From Mesobacillus maritimus (lineage in GTDB: Bacteria; Bacillota; Bacilli; Bacillales; Cytobacillaceae), in assembly GCF_023715205.1 (NCBI RefSeq), contig NZ_JAMBNR010000003.1:62001-126000 (forward strand): 64,000 nucleotides of DNA, given 5' to 3'. Every line of letters begins with the position of its first letter. Positions within the stretch are counted from its first letter, which is position 1. Shown here one piece after another: positions 1 through 8,155 of the stretch. A program made the translations under genes and the position numbers. Under the pieces are notes generated by a model that ran no database searches, was not told where the DNA came from, and saw only the letters and a program-made list of their open reading frames with translations.

Positions 1-73
1 ATATGAAGATTGGATAGATTTCTCTTTTATTATTAGTAAACTATAGTCATTATGAACTATATTTGTGACCGAA

Positions 74-135
74 TTGTGAACTAAACTTCACAAAACTTGT
101 CAAAACTTGACGATTTGTAAAAATTGTCACACAAT
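74..135 (+). promoter_or_regulatory. Promoter/operator region of the tungstate regulator operon
   Basis: An inverted repeat, TTGTGAA-N6-TTCACAA, spans 74-93. It runs into three direct 10-bp repeats beginning AAACTT at 83, 93 and 103. The palindrome GTCAA-AAC-TTGAC (99-111) overlaps a possible -35 TTGACG (107-112), which is 17 nt from a weak -10 CACAAT (130-135). The repeats are seen directly; their use as operators for the adjacent regulator is inferred from their position over the -35 element. Confidence 0.5.
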
Positions 136-189
136 TCCTGTTCATTTTCGTTTATTTTAGTATTATATCGTTAAAAGGTGGTGAACTCG

Positions 190-1110
190 ATGAAAGAGAG
201 TACATATACAGTGGAAGAAATCGCTCAATTATTTAAAATCTCAAAACATACCGTATATGAGCTCATCAAGCGTGGTGAGTTAAATGCCTTTAAAGTTGGA
301 AACAAAATGAGGATTGAGCATTCTGAAGTCGAACATTACAAACAAATGAAGGCATCTAAAATAGCTCCTGCTGCACAGCAAGCAACAACAATTAAACCCG
401 CATACACGCTTAATCTCGCTGGGAGTCATGATTTTCTCGTCGAGCATCTCGTAAAATACGCGGCAATTGAATCAGCTGGCCTTGCCCTTCAACCTAGTTA
501 TATTGGGAGTCTCGAAGGCTTGATGATGCTTTATCGCGGGAACGTAGATATAGCCGCTATTCATTTATTGGACCCAACATCACAGCAATATAATCTGCCA
601 TTTATACGACAATTGTTTGTTCATGAGCCAATTACAGTCGTTCGACTAGCTTCACGTGAACAAGGGTTAATTGTGGCAAAAGGAAATCCTAAAAACATTT
701 CTAGTGTGAGAGATTTTTCCCGTTCAGATGTGACGATTGTCAATCGCCAAAAAGGTGCAGGGACCAGGTTTTTACTAGATTCCTTTCTTGCTGCAGAAAA
801 CATAAACCCCCAATTGATCAATGGTTATGAGAATGAAGAATGGAGTCATCTCGGTGCAGCATCCTTTATTAGCCATGGATCCGCGGATGCAGCTTTTGGT
901 GTTAAATACGCGGCCAGTCAACTTGGGCTTGATTTCATTCCATTAACAAATGAAAAATTTGATCTAGTCTTTCATTGGACAAGCGAAAACAAAGAAGCTC
1001 TTGAACACCTGCTTGATCTACTTCATTTTACCACTTTTAAAGATAGTATTTTAAAACTTGACGGGTATGATGCTAGCCAGCTAGGGAAAATCATTTATGA
1101 ACACAGATAA
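190..1110 (+). CDS. HTH/periplasmic-binding-like transcriptional regulator of tungstate/molybdate uptake
   Basis: Predicted cytoplasmic one-component regulator of 306 residues. The N-terminal ~60 residues form an excisionase/MerR-like helix-turn-helix (TVEEIAQLF, HTVYELIKRGEL). The rest resembles the PBP-like domain found in molybdate/tungstate sensors, with a ligand-pocket-like GAGTRFLLD segment. The GTG at 178 is in frame, but AAGGTGG (175-181) is placed correctly for the ATG at 190, so I start there. Only 15 bp separate it from the transporter lipoprotein, so it is probably cotranscribed and senses the imported oxyanion. Whether it represses or activates cannot be read from sequence. Confidence 0.85.
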   Translation: MKESTYTVEEIAQLFKISKHTVYELIKRGELNAFKVGNKMRIEHSEVEHYKQMKASKIAPAAQQATTIKPAYTLNLAGSHDFLVEHLVKYAAIESAGLALQPSYIGSLEGLMMLYRGNVDIAAIHLLDPTSQQYNLPFIRQLFVHEPITVVRLASREQGLIVAKGNPKNISSVRDFSRSDVTIVNRQKGAGTRFLLDSFLAAENINPQLINGYENEEWSHLGAASFISHGSADAAFGVKYAASQLGLDFIPLTNEKFDLVFHWTSENKEALEHLLDLLHFTTFKDSILKLDGYDASQLGKIIYEHR

Positions 1111-1125
1111 TGGAGGTACAGAATC

Positions 1126-1995
1126 ATGAAAAAGAACTTATTTTCAATCGTTTTAATCCTTTTTTTCGCAATCATGACAGCATGTTCAAACTCAGATGCA
1201 AACAATGAAGATACAAATAAAGCAGCTGATCCAGAATCTAATGAAGTAGAAAGAACTGATTTAATTCTCGCAACAACTACTAGTACACAAGATAGTGGAT
1301 TACTTGATGAATTGATTCCAATATTTGAAGAAGAAAACCCATTCAACGTCAAGACAGTTGCGGTTGGCACCGGTCAAGCACTTGAAATGGGCGTTAAAGG
1401 GGAAGCGGATACTTTATTAACCCACGCACCTGCTTCTGAACAGGAACTTGTCGACAATGGTGATGTCGAGAACTACCAACAAGTGATGTACAACGATTTT
1501 GTTGTCGCTGGTCCTAAAGCAGACCCTGCTGAAGTCAAAGGATTGTCCACAAACGAAGCGTTCTCGAAAATTTTCGAATCACAATCTGTATTTGTCTCAC
1601 GTGGTGATGACTCAGGTACTCATAAAAAAGAATTGCAATTATGGGAAGGGGCAGACCTAACTCCTTCTGAAAATGAAAACTACCTTGAAACAGGACAAGG
1701 AATGGGTAACAGCCTTCAAGTTGCAGCTGAAAAAGAGGGCTATATTTTAACCGACCGCGCCACTTATTTAGCTCAAAAAGATACACTAGGCGAATTTGAA
1801 ATCTTAGTTGAAGGCGACGAAAGTCTACTAAATATCTACCATGTCATGGAAGTTAATGCTGAGAAAAATGATATGATTAATACAGAGGGGGCTAAAGCTT
1901 TTGTTGAGTTCATGGTTGCCGAAGATACCAAAAAAATTATTTCTGAATTTGGTGTAGAAGAATATGGCGAACCGCTTTTCTTCCTCTTTGATTAA
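1126..1995 (+). CDS. tupA: Tungstate ABC transporter substrate-binding lipoprotein TupA
   Basis: Extracytoplasmic tungstate-binding protein, 289 residues. It starts with a lipoprotein signal (MKKN, hydrophobic stretch, lipobox ending MTAC at about residue 20), so it should be anchored by diacylglycerol. The mature protein carries TTTSTQDSGLLD, a signature of the TupA family that separates it from ModA and WtpA, and later SRGDDSGTHKKE. A good SD (GGAGG) precedes the ATG. It is followed by the permease and ATPase genes. Tungstate preference is inferred from the family and from the tungsten enzyme 4 kb downstream; molybdate binding is not excluded. Confidence 0.92.
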   Translation: MKKNLFSIVLILFFAIMTACSNSDANNEDTNKAADPESNEVERTDLILATTTSTQDSGLLDELIPIFEEENPFNVKTVAVGTGQALEMGVKGEADTLLTHAPASEQELVDNGDVENYQQVMYNDFVVAGPKADPAEVKGLSTNEAFSKIFESQSVFVSRGDDSGTHKKELQLWEGADLTPSENENYLETGQGMGNSLQVAAEKEGYILTDRATYLAQKDTLGEFEILVEGDESLLNIYHVMEVNAEKNDMINTEGAKAFVEFMVAEDTKKIISEFGVEEYGEPLFFLFD

Positions 1996-2037
1996 GAATC
2001 TATCTTAATGATCCTAACAAAGAAAGTTTGATTATGA

Positions 2038-2736
2038 ATGGACTTATTAATTGAAGGCTTAAAAAAAGCGATAGAATTAATTCTTGCTGGGGATCCAATT
2101 ATTGCCGAAATAACGTTTCGGACCTTAAAGGTCTCGATGACAGCTATTCTCGTCAGCATGATTGTCGGAATTCCCGCTGGAATGGTATTAGGGTTGATTC
2201 AGTTTCCTGGTCGAAGAATCATCTTGACCTTTATCAATATTGGCATGGGACTACCCCCTGTCGTTGCTGGACTGTGGATTACGATGCTATTATGGCGCTC
2301 TGGCCCTCTAGGTGACTATTCTTTACTTTATACGGAAACAGCCATTGTGCTTGCACAAATATTGGTTTCCTTGCCAATCATTACGGCTCTAACAGCTACT
2401 GCGTTTCAACAGATTAGTGAAAAAATGATTTTGCAAGTAAAGGGCCTAGGAGCAACTCGGTTACAACTAGTCTGGATTCTAATGAAAGAAAGCCGTCTTG
2501 CCATTTTAGCAGCGATTATTGCTGGATTTGGTCGAGTTATTGCCGAAGTGGGGGCAGCCATGATGGTCGGTGGTAATATAAGTGGTGAAACAAGAATCCT
2601 CACTACTTCGATTGTAATGGAAGTGTCGAAAGGGAACTTTGATATCGCATTAGCCTTGAGCTTTATATTAATGACCCTTGCTTTTCTGATTACCTTTTGT
2701 CTTACCTACTTACAACAAAGGAGGCGAACTCAATGA
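2038..2736 (+). CDS. tupB: Tungstate ABC transporter permease TupB
   Basis: Integral membrane permease of 232 residues with about five or six hydrophobic segments. The binding-protein-dependent transport loop that contacts the ATPase is visible around GLGATRLQLVWILMKESRLAI. Sequence features fit the TupB/ModB family, and the length is typical. It lies 42 bp after tupA, and its stop overlaps the start of tupC by four bases (ATGA), so the two are translationally coupled. It forms the membrane channel for tungstate delivered by TupA. Confidence 0.9.
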   Translation: MDLLIEGLKKAIELILAGDPIIAEITFRTLKVSMTAILVSMIVGIPAGMVLGLIQFPGRRIILTFINIGMGLPPVVAGLWITMLLWRSGPLGDYSLLYTETAIVLAQILVSLPIITALTATAFQQISEKMILQVKGLGATRLQLVWILMKESRLAILAAIIAGFGRVIAEVGAAMMVGGNISGETRILTTSIVMEVSKGNFDIALALSFILMTLAFLITFCLTYLQQRRRTQ

Positions 2737-3467
2737 AGAACCCAATCCTTGCATTGGAAGAGATCAACATAGAAGTTCGCAACCGGAGTATTCTTAAGAT
2801 TGCCAATTTTGAGCTTCAAGCAGGTGAACTTCTCGGTGTCATGGGACCAAATGGAGCAGGCAAGAGTACCCTTTTAAAAACCTTGGCTCTCCTTGAACTC
2901 CCTACAAAAGGGATAATTAAGTTTCAAAACAAACCCATTAACGCAAATTCTGCCCTTGAGGTGCGGAGAAAGTTTGCTGTAGCTCTTCAGCAGTCGTTAC
3001 TACTAGATATGAGCGTGTACCAAAATGTTGCACTTGGTCTTAAAATCCGAAATCGGTCACGGAGAGAAATTAAGGAAAAGGTGTCGTATTGGCTCGAGGT
3101 ATTTAAAATCAGCCACCTTGCAAAAAAACATGCTTATCACCTTTCCGGTGGTGAAGCGCAGCGAGTAAATTTGGCACGAGCTATGATTCTACAACCCGAG
3201 ATACTTTTTCTTGATGAACCTTTTTCTGCACTAGACTTTCCAACAAAAGTGCAGCTTTTAAAGGACATTAAAAATGTTGTTGAACAGACGTCAACCACAA
3301 CTGTTTTTATCAGTCATGATTTGATGGAAATCAAATATTTCACCAACACACTCGCCATTTTAATCGATGGGGAAATTAAGCAATACGGTCCAACAGACGA
3401 GGTTTTATCTTTCCCGAATCGTTCTTCTGCCACCTTTATAGGAGAATGGAACCAACTCTTATCTTAG
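2733..3467 (+). CDS. tupC: Tungstate ABC transporter ATP-binding protein TupC
   Basis: Cytoplasmic ATPase subunit of 244 residues. Walker A is GPNGAGKST, the Q-loop is ALQQSLLL, the ABC signature is LSGGEAQRV, and Walker B is ILFLDEPFSALD followed by the H-loop SHD. An upstream in-frame start at 2697 exists, but AAAGGAGG just before 2733 and the ATGA overlap with tupB favour 2733. It powers the TupAB importer and ends just before a strong terminator, closing the regulator-tupABC operon. Confidence 0.92.
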   Translation: MKNPILALEEINIEVRNRSILKIANFELQAGELLGVMGPNGAGKSTLLKTLALLELPTKGIIKFQNKPINANSALEVRRKFAVALQQSLLLDMSVYQNVALGLKIRNRSRREIKEKVSYWLEVFKISHLAKKHAYHLSGGEAQRVNLARAMILQPEILFLDEPFSALDFPTKVQLLKDIKNVVEQTSTTTVFISHDLMEIKYFTNTLAILIDGEIKQYGPTDEVLSFPNRSSATFIGEWNQLLS

Positions 3468-3476
3468 AAAGTTATG

Positions 3477-3505
3477 GAGTGTCCGTTTGTATGGACACTC
3501 TTTTT
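3477..3505 (+). terminator. Rho-independent terminator of the tup operon
   Basis: An 8-bp stem, GAGTGTCC/GGACACTC, with an 8-nt loop is followed by five T residues, 10 bp after the tupC stop. Confidence 0.9.
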
Positions 3506-3609
3506 CATTCCAAGGAAAAAAATGTGACTCATACTGATCCTTAATTTTCATTTTTGGTGAGTCCTATGTTTCAATATAAATAGAATGGACGTTTAACCGA
3601 GGAGGAATC

Positions 3610-4362
3610 ATGATGAAATACGCTGTTGTCACTGGTGGATCAAAAGGGCTTGGGGCTAAAATTGTAAGAAATCTGCTAGAGAATAACGTTTATGTCATCT
3701 CTGTTTCAAGAGGTGAAAATGAAGAGATAGCTCAATTAAAGCAAGTTAACAATTATCAATTTTTCCGTTGCAATTTGGCTTCACCAACTGAAATCTCAAA
3801 CGTCTTTGAAGAGATTACAAAGCTTGTATTTTCCCCAGAAACGGAAGGAATCTATTTGGTCAATAATGCCGGAGTGATTGACCCAATTGAAACAGCTGGA
3901 AATTTAAATGATGAAGCTGTCCTAAGGAATGTTCAAATTAATTTAACAGCACCTATCCAAATTAGTAATCTTTTTTTACAAAAAGCAAAAGAAACAAATA
4001 TCCCGCTTATGATTGCAAACGTTACTTCGGGAGCTGGAGAGCGCCCTGTACATGGCTGGAGCCTATATTGCAGCACAAAGGCTGGAATAAACATGTTCAC
4101 TAAAACCGTTAGTTTAGAGCTCGAAAATCACCAAAGCCCAATCAAAATTTTCGCTTACAGTCCCGGGATTATGGATACGGAGATGCAGCAAAAAATTCGG
4201 TCATCTTCAGAAGCAGCCTTTGCAGAGATCGAGAAATTTCAAGGTTACAAGGAAAAAGGCATGCTCCGCTCTCCTCAGGTCGTAGCAAATGCCCTAGTTA
4301 CCCTAATGATGGAAAAAGAAATCGAAAATGGAAAAGTATACCACGTGAATGAGTTACTCTAA
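3610..4362 (+). CDS. SDR-family oxidoreductase, YueD-like
   Basis: NAD(P)-dependent short-chain dehydrogenase/reductase of 250 residues. It shows the nucleotide-binding TGGSKGLG near the N-terminus, NNAG, and the catalytic Y-x3-K in LYCSTKAG. Overall it resembles Bacillus YueD, (S)-benzoin-forming benzil reductase, or sepiapterin-reductase-like enzymes; the true substrate is unknown. GGAGGA precedes the ATG at 3610; the ATG at 3613 is an alternative. It has its own terminator on each side, so it is monocistronic. A carbonyl substrate would fit the aldehyde/alcohol enzymes nearby, but that link is only inference. Confidence 0.85.
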   Translation: MMKYAVVTGGSKGLGAKIVRNLLENNVYVISVSRGENEEIAQLKQVNNYQFFRCNLASPTEISNVFEEITKLVFSPETEGIYLVNNAGVIDPIETAGNLNDEAVLRNVQINLTAPIQISNLFLQKAKETNIPLMIANVTSGAGERPVHGWSLYCSTKAGINMFTKTVSLELENHQSPIKIFAYSPGIMDTEMQQKIRSSSEAAFAEIEKFQGYKEKGMLRSPQVVANALVTLMMEKEIENGKVYHVNELL

Positions 4363-4416
4363 GTCCTTTTCTAATTTGGCTTTATGTAAATGGCACGTCA
4401 AAACAAACTATTAGTT

Positions 4417-4445
4417 AGGCTGGAATCATTCCGGCCTTTTTTTTT
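4417..4445 (+). terminator. Rho-independent terminator after the SDR gene
   Basis: The stem AGGCTGGAAT/ATTCCGGCCT has a one-base loop and is followed by nine T residues. Confidence 0.85.
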
Positions 4446-4505
4446 GGATATAATCTTGAGGTTTAGAAAAACTATGAAAGAAATTGTTGTAAAGGGGATT
4501 TTAAA

Positions 4506-4655
4506 ATGACTAAGAAAGTGAACAAAGGTAGTAAAAACCAAAATTCACCAAAGGTACAACATCAAATGGCTGAAATGGCATCTGAATTCACAACAAGTGG
4601 AGACAACAGTAAAGGCAATAAGCACAACAAAGATCAACGTGATAAGACGGATTAA
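4506..4655 (+). CDS. Small hydrophilic protein of unknown function (49 aa)
   Basis: A 49-residue ORF with a good SD (AAAGGGG, about 8 nt before ATG). The product is very rich in Lys, Asn, Ser, Gln and Asp, with no hydrophobic segment and no cysteine. It contains QMAEMASEF in the middle and a KDQRDK tail. The composition recalls small acid-soluble spore proteins and other short Bacillus spore proteins, but I do not recognise the family. It sits between two terminators (4417-4445 and 4821-4852), consistent with its own transcript. Confidence 0.55.
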   Translation: MTKKVNKGSKNQNSPKVQHQMAEMASEFTTSGDNSKGNKHNKDQRDKTD

Positions 4656-4751
4656 GTTAGGGAAAAGAATTGGCTAGAGGCGGCAGGTTTTACTTATTCA
4701 ACCTTTTGAATGGGTTAGCTTTTGTCTCAAGCCCCTAGCACTGGAGCTAGT

Positions 4752-4938
4752 TGTGGATATTGGTTACCTTTTCAAGTAAGATATCCACAATCTGTTATAT
4801 TCCAAACTGTCAAATCCGGTAAAAGACCGACAATTTCGTTGTCGGTCTTTTTATAGCGCTAAGATGCATCCGTTTTTCTGTGAATAGTGTGAATAATTTG
4901 TGAATAACTTTCTTGAAAGGTAGTTTTACTGTGGATAG
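4752..4938. promoter_or_regulatory. Cluster of DnaA-box-like 9-mers
   Basis: Six 9-mers match TTATNCACA in 8 or 9 positions. They lie at 4752-4760 (minus), 4781-4789 (plus), 4879-4887, 4888-4896, 4899-4907 and 4930-4938 (all minus). Those at 4888 and 4899 are perfect TTATTCACA; the others differ at one base. The first two form an inverted repeat. They fill the gap between the 49-aa gene and moeB, around the terminator. Intergenic DnaA-box clusters that titrate DnaA are known in Bacillus subtilis; function here is inferred. Confidence 0.55.
4821..4852. terminator. Bidirectional rho-independent terminator
   Basis: The stem AAAAGACCGAC/GTCGGTCTTTT with an AATTTCGTT loop has T-runs on both strands. 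It can end the plus-strand 49-aa gene and the minus-strand moeB transcript. Confidence 0.85.
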
Positions 4939-4942
4939 GTTA

Positions 4943-5971
4943 CTAACTCCCTACATATTGAGAATAGTACTTTCGGGCTTCCACAATGTCCTCTACTCCA
5001 TGAACAAGCACTCGCCCATCTTTAAAAAAGACCATGGAGACAGAATCGTTAGGCGTGAACCGTAATAAGAATGAATTCTTTTTTACCGTACCTGCGTCTT
5101 TTAGTTGCTTGGCTAACTGTGCTAAATCAAACTGTGCTAAATGTTTGGGGTTAATTTGTACTGTATCTCGTCCACAAAGTATGGCATATGAGGTTTGCAC
5201 TTCTGAACTACGGTCTAAAAACTCAAATTGCTGATGTACACATGTTGGGCATTCAGGGTTATGGCCATCGGAGATATCCATCTGTAAGGAAGAAGCAAAC
5301 CAAATATCTACCTGTTCCAAATTAGGGTTATGGTCCGCTCCAACCAATAGTTTTAATGTCTCAACAGACTCAAACGAGCCAATGATATCGGTAAGTGGAG
5401 AAAGAACTCCAACGGTATCACAAGTTTCCCCTAGACCACTCGGAACTTGTGGGAACAAACATCGGTAACACGGCGTCTTACCGGGGATAAAAACCGCATA
5501 CATTCCTCTTGAAGAAACAGCACCACCATGAACCCAGGGAATTCCCAGTTTAAACGCAACATCATTAATTAAATACCGTGTAGAAAAATTATCTGTCCCA
5601 TCGACGATTACATCAAATCCTGATAGAAGCTCTTCTGCATTCCCTAAGTGGAGATCGGCAATCACAGCCTCTACTTTTACAGTGGAATTCACTTTCTTCA
5701 GTTTACGCTCTGCAGCAATAACCTTTGGGAGGTTTTCCGCTGCATCTTCTTCATCGTACAGAGACTGCCTTTGTAAATTAGACAATTCAACCAAATCTCG
5801 ATCAATCATGCGGACATAACCTACCCCGGAACGGACAAGGTGATTGGCTATTACCGTTCCAAGTGCTCCCATTCCAACAATCACTACTTTACTATTTAAT
5901 AATTTCCTTTGCCCCTCTTCTCCTATCGGTTTAAATAATAGTTGACGGGAATATCGATTCAAACTCTCCAT
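4943..5971 (-). CDS. moeB: MoeB/ThiF-family adenylyltransferase
   Basis: E1-like enzyme (342 residues) that adenylates the C-terminal Gly-Gly of a ubiquitin-fold sulfur carrier. The nucleotide-binding GMGALG is near residue 33, followed by the family's SNLQRQ segment. Zinc-ligand pairs are CYRC and CPTC. About 80 C-terminal residues form an extra domain, also present in other Bacillus MoeB/ThiF proteins of about 340 residues; there is no rhodanese domain. ThiF and MoeB cannot be separated by motif, but the divergent tungsten oxidoreductase and nearby moaD-like genes favour molybdopterin synthesis. Confidence 0.85.
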   Translation of the reverse strand: MESLNRYSRQLLFKPIGEEGQRKLLNSKVVIVGMGALGTVIANHLVRSGVGYVRMIDRDLVELSNLQRQSLYDEEDAAENLPKVIAAERKLKKVNSTVKVEAVIADLHLGNAEELLSGFDVIVDGTDNFSTRYLINDVAFKLGIPWVHGGAVSSRGMYAVFIPGKTPCYRCLFPQVPSGLGETCDTVGVLSPLTDIIGSFESVETLKLLVGADHNPNLEQVDIWFASSLQMDISDGHNPECPTCVHQQFEFLDRSSEVQTSYAILCGRDTVQINPKHLAQFDLAQLAKQLKDAGTVKKNSFLLRFTPNDSVSMVFFKDGRVLVHGVEDIVEARKYYSQYVGS

Positions 5972-6060
5972 TTCATCCCTCTTTTAAAAGTTGTTATCTT
6001 TATTATACCCCTTAATGAAGCTGCAGTTTTTGTCGATTCTGTACAGTATTGTTTACTATC

Positions 6061-6096
6061 GTGAAGTTTTGTCATGAATATTTCGAATTTTATAAA
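6061..6096 (+). promoter_or_regulatory. Promoter of the aldehyde oxidoreductase with overlapping operator-like motif
   Basis: The -35 TTGTCA (6069-6074) is 16 nt from -10 TATAAA (6091-6096). The minus-strand reading of 6061-6074, TGACAAAACTTCAC, matches the ACAAAACTT and TCAAAACTT motifs at 90-111 upstream of the tup regulator. In both places the motif covers the -35. Regulation of the oxidoreductase, and possibly divergent moeB, by the tup regulator is inferred. Confidence 0.5.
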
Positions 6097-6179
6097 ATGA
6101 GCAAGAATTTTCCTATTAGACCATATATAATTAAGTATAGTTGCATTACTAAATAAATTGAAAGAGGTGGCAAAACACG

Positions 6180-8021
6180 ATGAATCTTGGCGGTTTTATG
6201 AACAAAGAAGTCGTTGTCGATTTAACCAATAGGAACGTTAGCTACAGAGAATTAAACGAAGATGATGCCAAAAAGTACATCGGCGCACGTGGTTTGGGAG
6301 TTAAATATCTTTTAGATAACGGTCCCGAGGTAGAACCACTGTCCGAAGAAAATCTTCTGTGTTTTATGACTGGACCTGTAACTGGATCACGTTCTTCGAT
6401 GAGTGGCCGTATGGCGGTGGTAACAAAATCTCCACTCACGAATACAGCCACAGACTCTCATATCGGCGGTTGGACCGCAGCTCGTTTAAAATGGGCTGGA
6501 GTTGATAATGTTATCGTTAAAGGGAAAAGTGATAAGCCTGTCTATTTGTACATAGAAAATGGTCAGGCAGAACTTCGTGATGCCTCTCAGTTATGGGGAA
6601 AAGGGACAAGAGAAACAGTTCAATTAATGAAAGATGAACACGGCGAAAAGGATCTGAGCGTATTAACCATCGGTCAAGCTGGTGAGAACAAAGTTCGTTT
6701 CGCTGCTTTTATTAATGAACATGACCGTGCTGCAGGCCGTGGCGGTACAGCAGCTGTAGCTGGTTATAAAATGCTTAAAGCCATCGTCATTAAAGCTGCA
6801 CAAAAGGGCAATATGCCTGAACCGAAACAAAAGGATGAAAACAACAAAGCAAATCGCAAAGCAGTTAAAGCTCTCCTTGAAGGTGGCTTAACAGCACCAA
6901 GAAAAGGTGGTCTCTCAGTTTACGGTACAAACGTACTGACAAACTTGATCAATGAAGTAGGCGCACTTCCAACTAAGAACTCTCAATTCACGCATTGGGA
7001 TGAAGCTGAAAAGCATAGTGGCGAGTATGTAAACCAGCATTTACTTGTCGCCAATAATGCCTGTCATGCCTGTCCTGTTGCTTGTAAAATTGAGGTTGAA
7101 GTAAAGGAAGGTAAATATAAAACTAGAGTAGAAAGCTTTGAGTTCGAATCATCCTGGTCGCTTGGATCCAACTGTCTTTTAAGTGATGCAGAAGCAATCG
7201 CTTACTTAATTGATCGTTGTAATGAGTATGGACTTGATACAATCGAACTTGGTCATGCCTTCTCCGTATCAATGGAAGCTTACGAAAAAGGTATTATTTC
7301 TGAGCCACTTAAATGGGGCGACAAGGATGCAATGATTGAAATGACAAGAAAGATTGCTTACCGTGAAGGTTTCGGTGGCATTCTTGCAGAAGGACCAGCA
7401 CGTGCGACCGCAGAGTGGGGTGCTCCAGAACTATCGATGTCTGTTAAAGGTCAGTCCATCCCTGCTTACGATCCGCGTGGAATTCAAGGTATCGGTCTTG
7501 GTTATGCGACAAGTAACCGTGGAGCCTGTCATTTACGCGGGTACACAGTTGCCAGTGAAATCGCTGGGATTCCAGAGCCAACAGACCGTTTAAAACCTGA
7601 AGGCAAAGGCGAGTTGTTGAAGACGTTCCAAGATATGCTTGCCTTCGGTGATTCCATGGATATCTGTAAATTCTCGTCTTTCTCTGAAAATGCCGAGCAC
7701 TATGCTGAGCAGTACAGCACAATGACAGGTATTGAATTAACAGCTGATGACGTCATGCTTGCTGGTGAGAGAATTTACAATCTTGAACGCTATTATAACA
7801 ATCTTGCTGGTTTCGATAAGCGTGATGATGACTTCTTACCAAAACGCTTTACAGAAGAACCTGCAAGTGGAAACAGTGCTGGGTCTGTCAGCCGTATGGA
7901 TGTAATGCTTGATGAATACTATCAAGTTCGAGGTTGGAAAGATGGCATCGTGCCTGAGGAAAAACTTCGTGAATTGGGCATTCTTGCAGAAGACAGCTCA
8001 ACGCCGACAGAACAGCAGTAA
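6180..8021 (+). CDS. aor: Tungsten-containing aldehyde:ferredoxin oxidoreductase
   Basis: Oxidises aldehydes to carboxylic acids, or the reverse, with ferredoxin; the cofactor is tungsten bis-pyranopterin plus one [4Fe-4S] cluster. At 613 residues it has the usual AOR length. Cluster ligands appear as C295-x2-C298-x3-C302 (CHACPVAC) with a distal C496 (DICKF). The N-terminal AOR domain shows GARGLGVKYL and TGSRSSMSGRMAV; HDRAAGRGG is the pterin-binding region. GAGGTGG precedes the ATG at 6180; the Met seven codons in is less likely. The tungstate transporter and cofactor genes around it support the metal assignment. It is divergent from moeB and ends in a strong terminator. Confidence 0.93.
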   Translation: MNLGGFMNKEVVVDLTNRNVSYRELNEDDAKKYIGARGLGVKYLLDNGPEVEPLSEENLLCFMTGPVTGSRSSMSGRMAVVTKSPLTNTATDSHIGGWTAARLKWAGVDNVIVKGKSDKPVYLYIENGQAELRDASQLWGKGTRETVQLMKDEHGEKDLSVLTIGQAGENKVRFAAFINEHDRAAGRGGTAAVAGYKMLKAIVIKAAQKGNMPEPKQKDENNKANRKAVKALLEGGLTAPRKGGLSVYGTNVLTNLINEVGALPTKNSQFTHWDEAEKHSGEYVNQHLLVANNACHACPVACKIEVEVKEGKYKTRVESFEFESSWSLGSNCLLSDAEAIAYLIDRCNEYGLDTIELGHAFSVSMEAYEKGIISEPLKWGDKDAMIEMTRKIAYREGFGGILAEGPARATAEWGAPELSMSVKGQSIPAYDPRGIQGIGLGYATSNRGACHLRGYTVASEIAGIPEPTDRLKPEGKGELLKTFQDMLAFGDSMDICKFSSFSENAEHYAEQYSTMTGIELTADDVMLAGERIYNLERYYNNLAGFDKRDDDFLPKRFTEEPASGNSAGSVSRMDVMLDEYYQVRGWKDGIVPEEKLRELGILAEDSSTPTEQQ

Positions 8022-8023
8022 TT

Positions 8024-8070
8024 AAAAAAGAATGGCTCGAAGACATTTGGTCTTTTAGCCATTCTTTTTT
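8024..8070. terminator. Terminator after the aldehyde oxidoreductase
   Basis: The stem AAAAGAATGGCT/AGCCATTCTTTT is followed by T residues. A-tracts on the other side could also let it work for the minus-strand moaD pair. Confidence 0.85.
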
Positions 8071-8085
8071 GCGTTTTATTCTCCC

Positions 8086-8148
8086 TACGGCGAATATATC
8101 CTTGTTGACGGCGAATATATCCTCGCTGACGGCGAATATATCGGAGGT
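8086..8148. repeat. Three tandem copies of a 21-bp repeat
   Basis: Units start at 8086, 8107 and 8128. Each begins TACGG or GACGG and continues CGAATATATC. They fill the short gap between the convergent aldehyde oxidoreductase and moaD-related genes. Confidence 0.9.
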
Positions 8149-8155
8149 TTATGCC

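Noticed and set aside
5972-6179. Moco/Tuco riboswitch before the aldehyde oxidoreductase
   Set aside because: A conventional promoter lies about 85 bp upstream and the remaining leader is short and AT-rich, without the GC-rich multistem fold expected.
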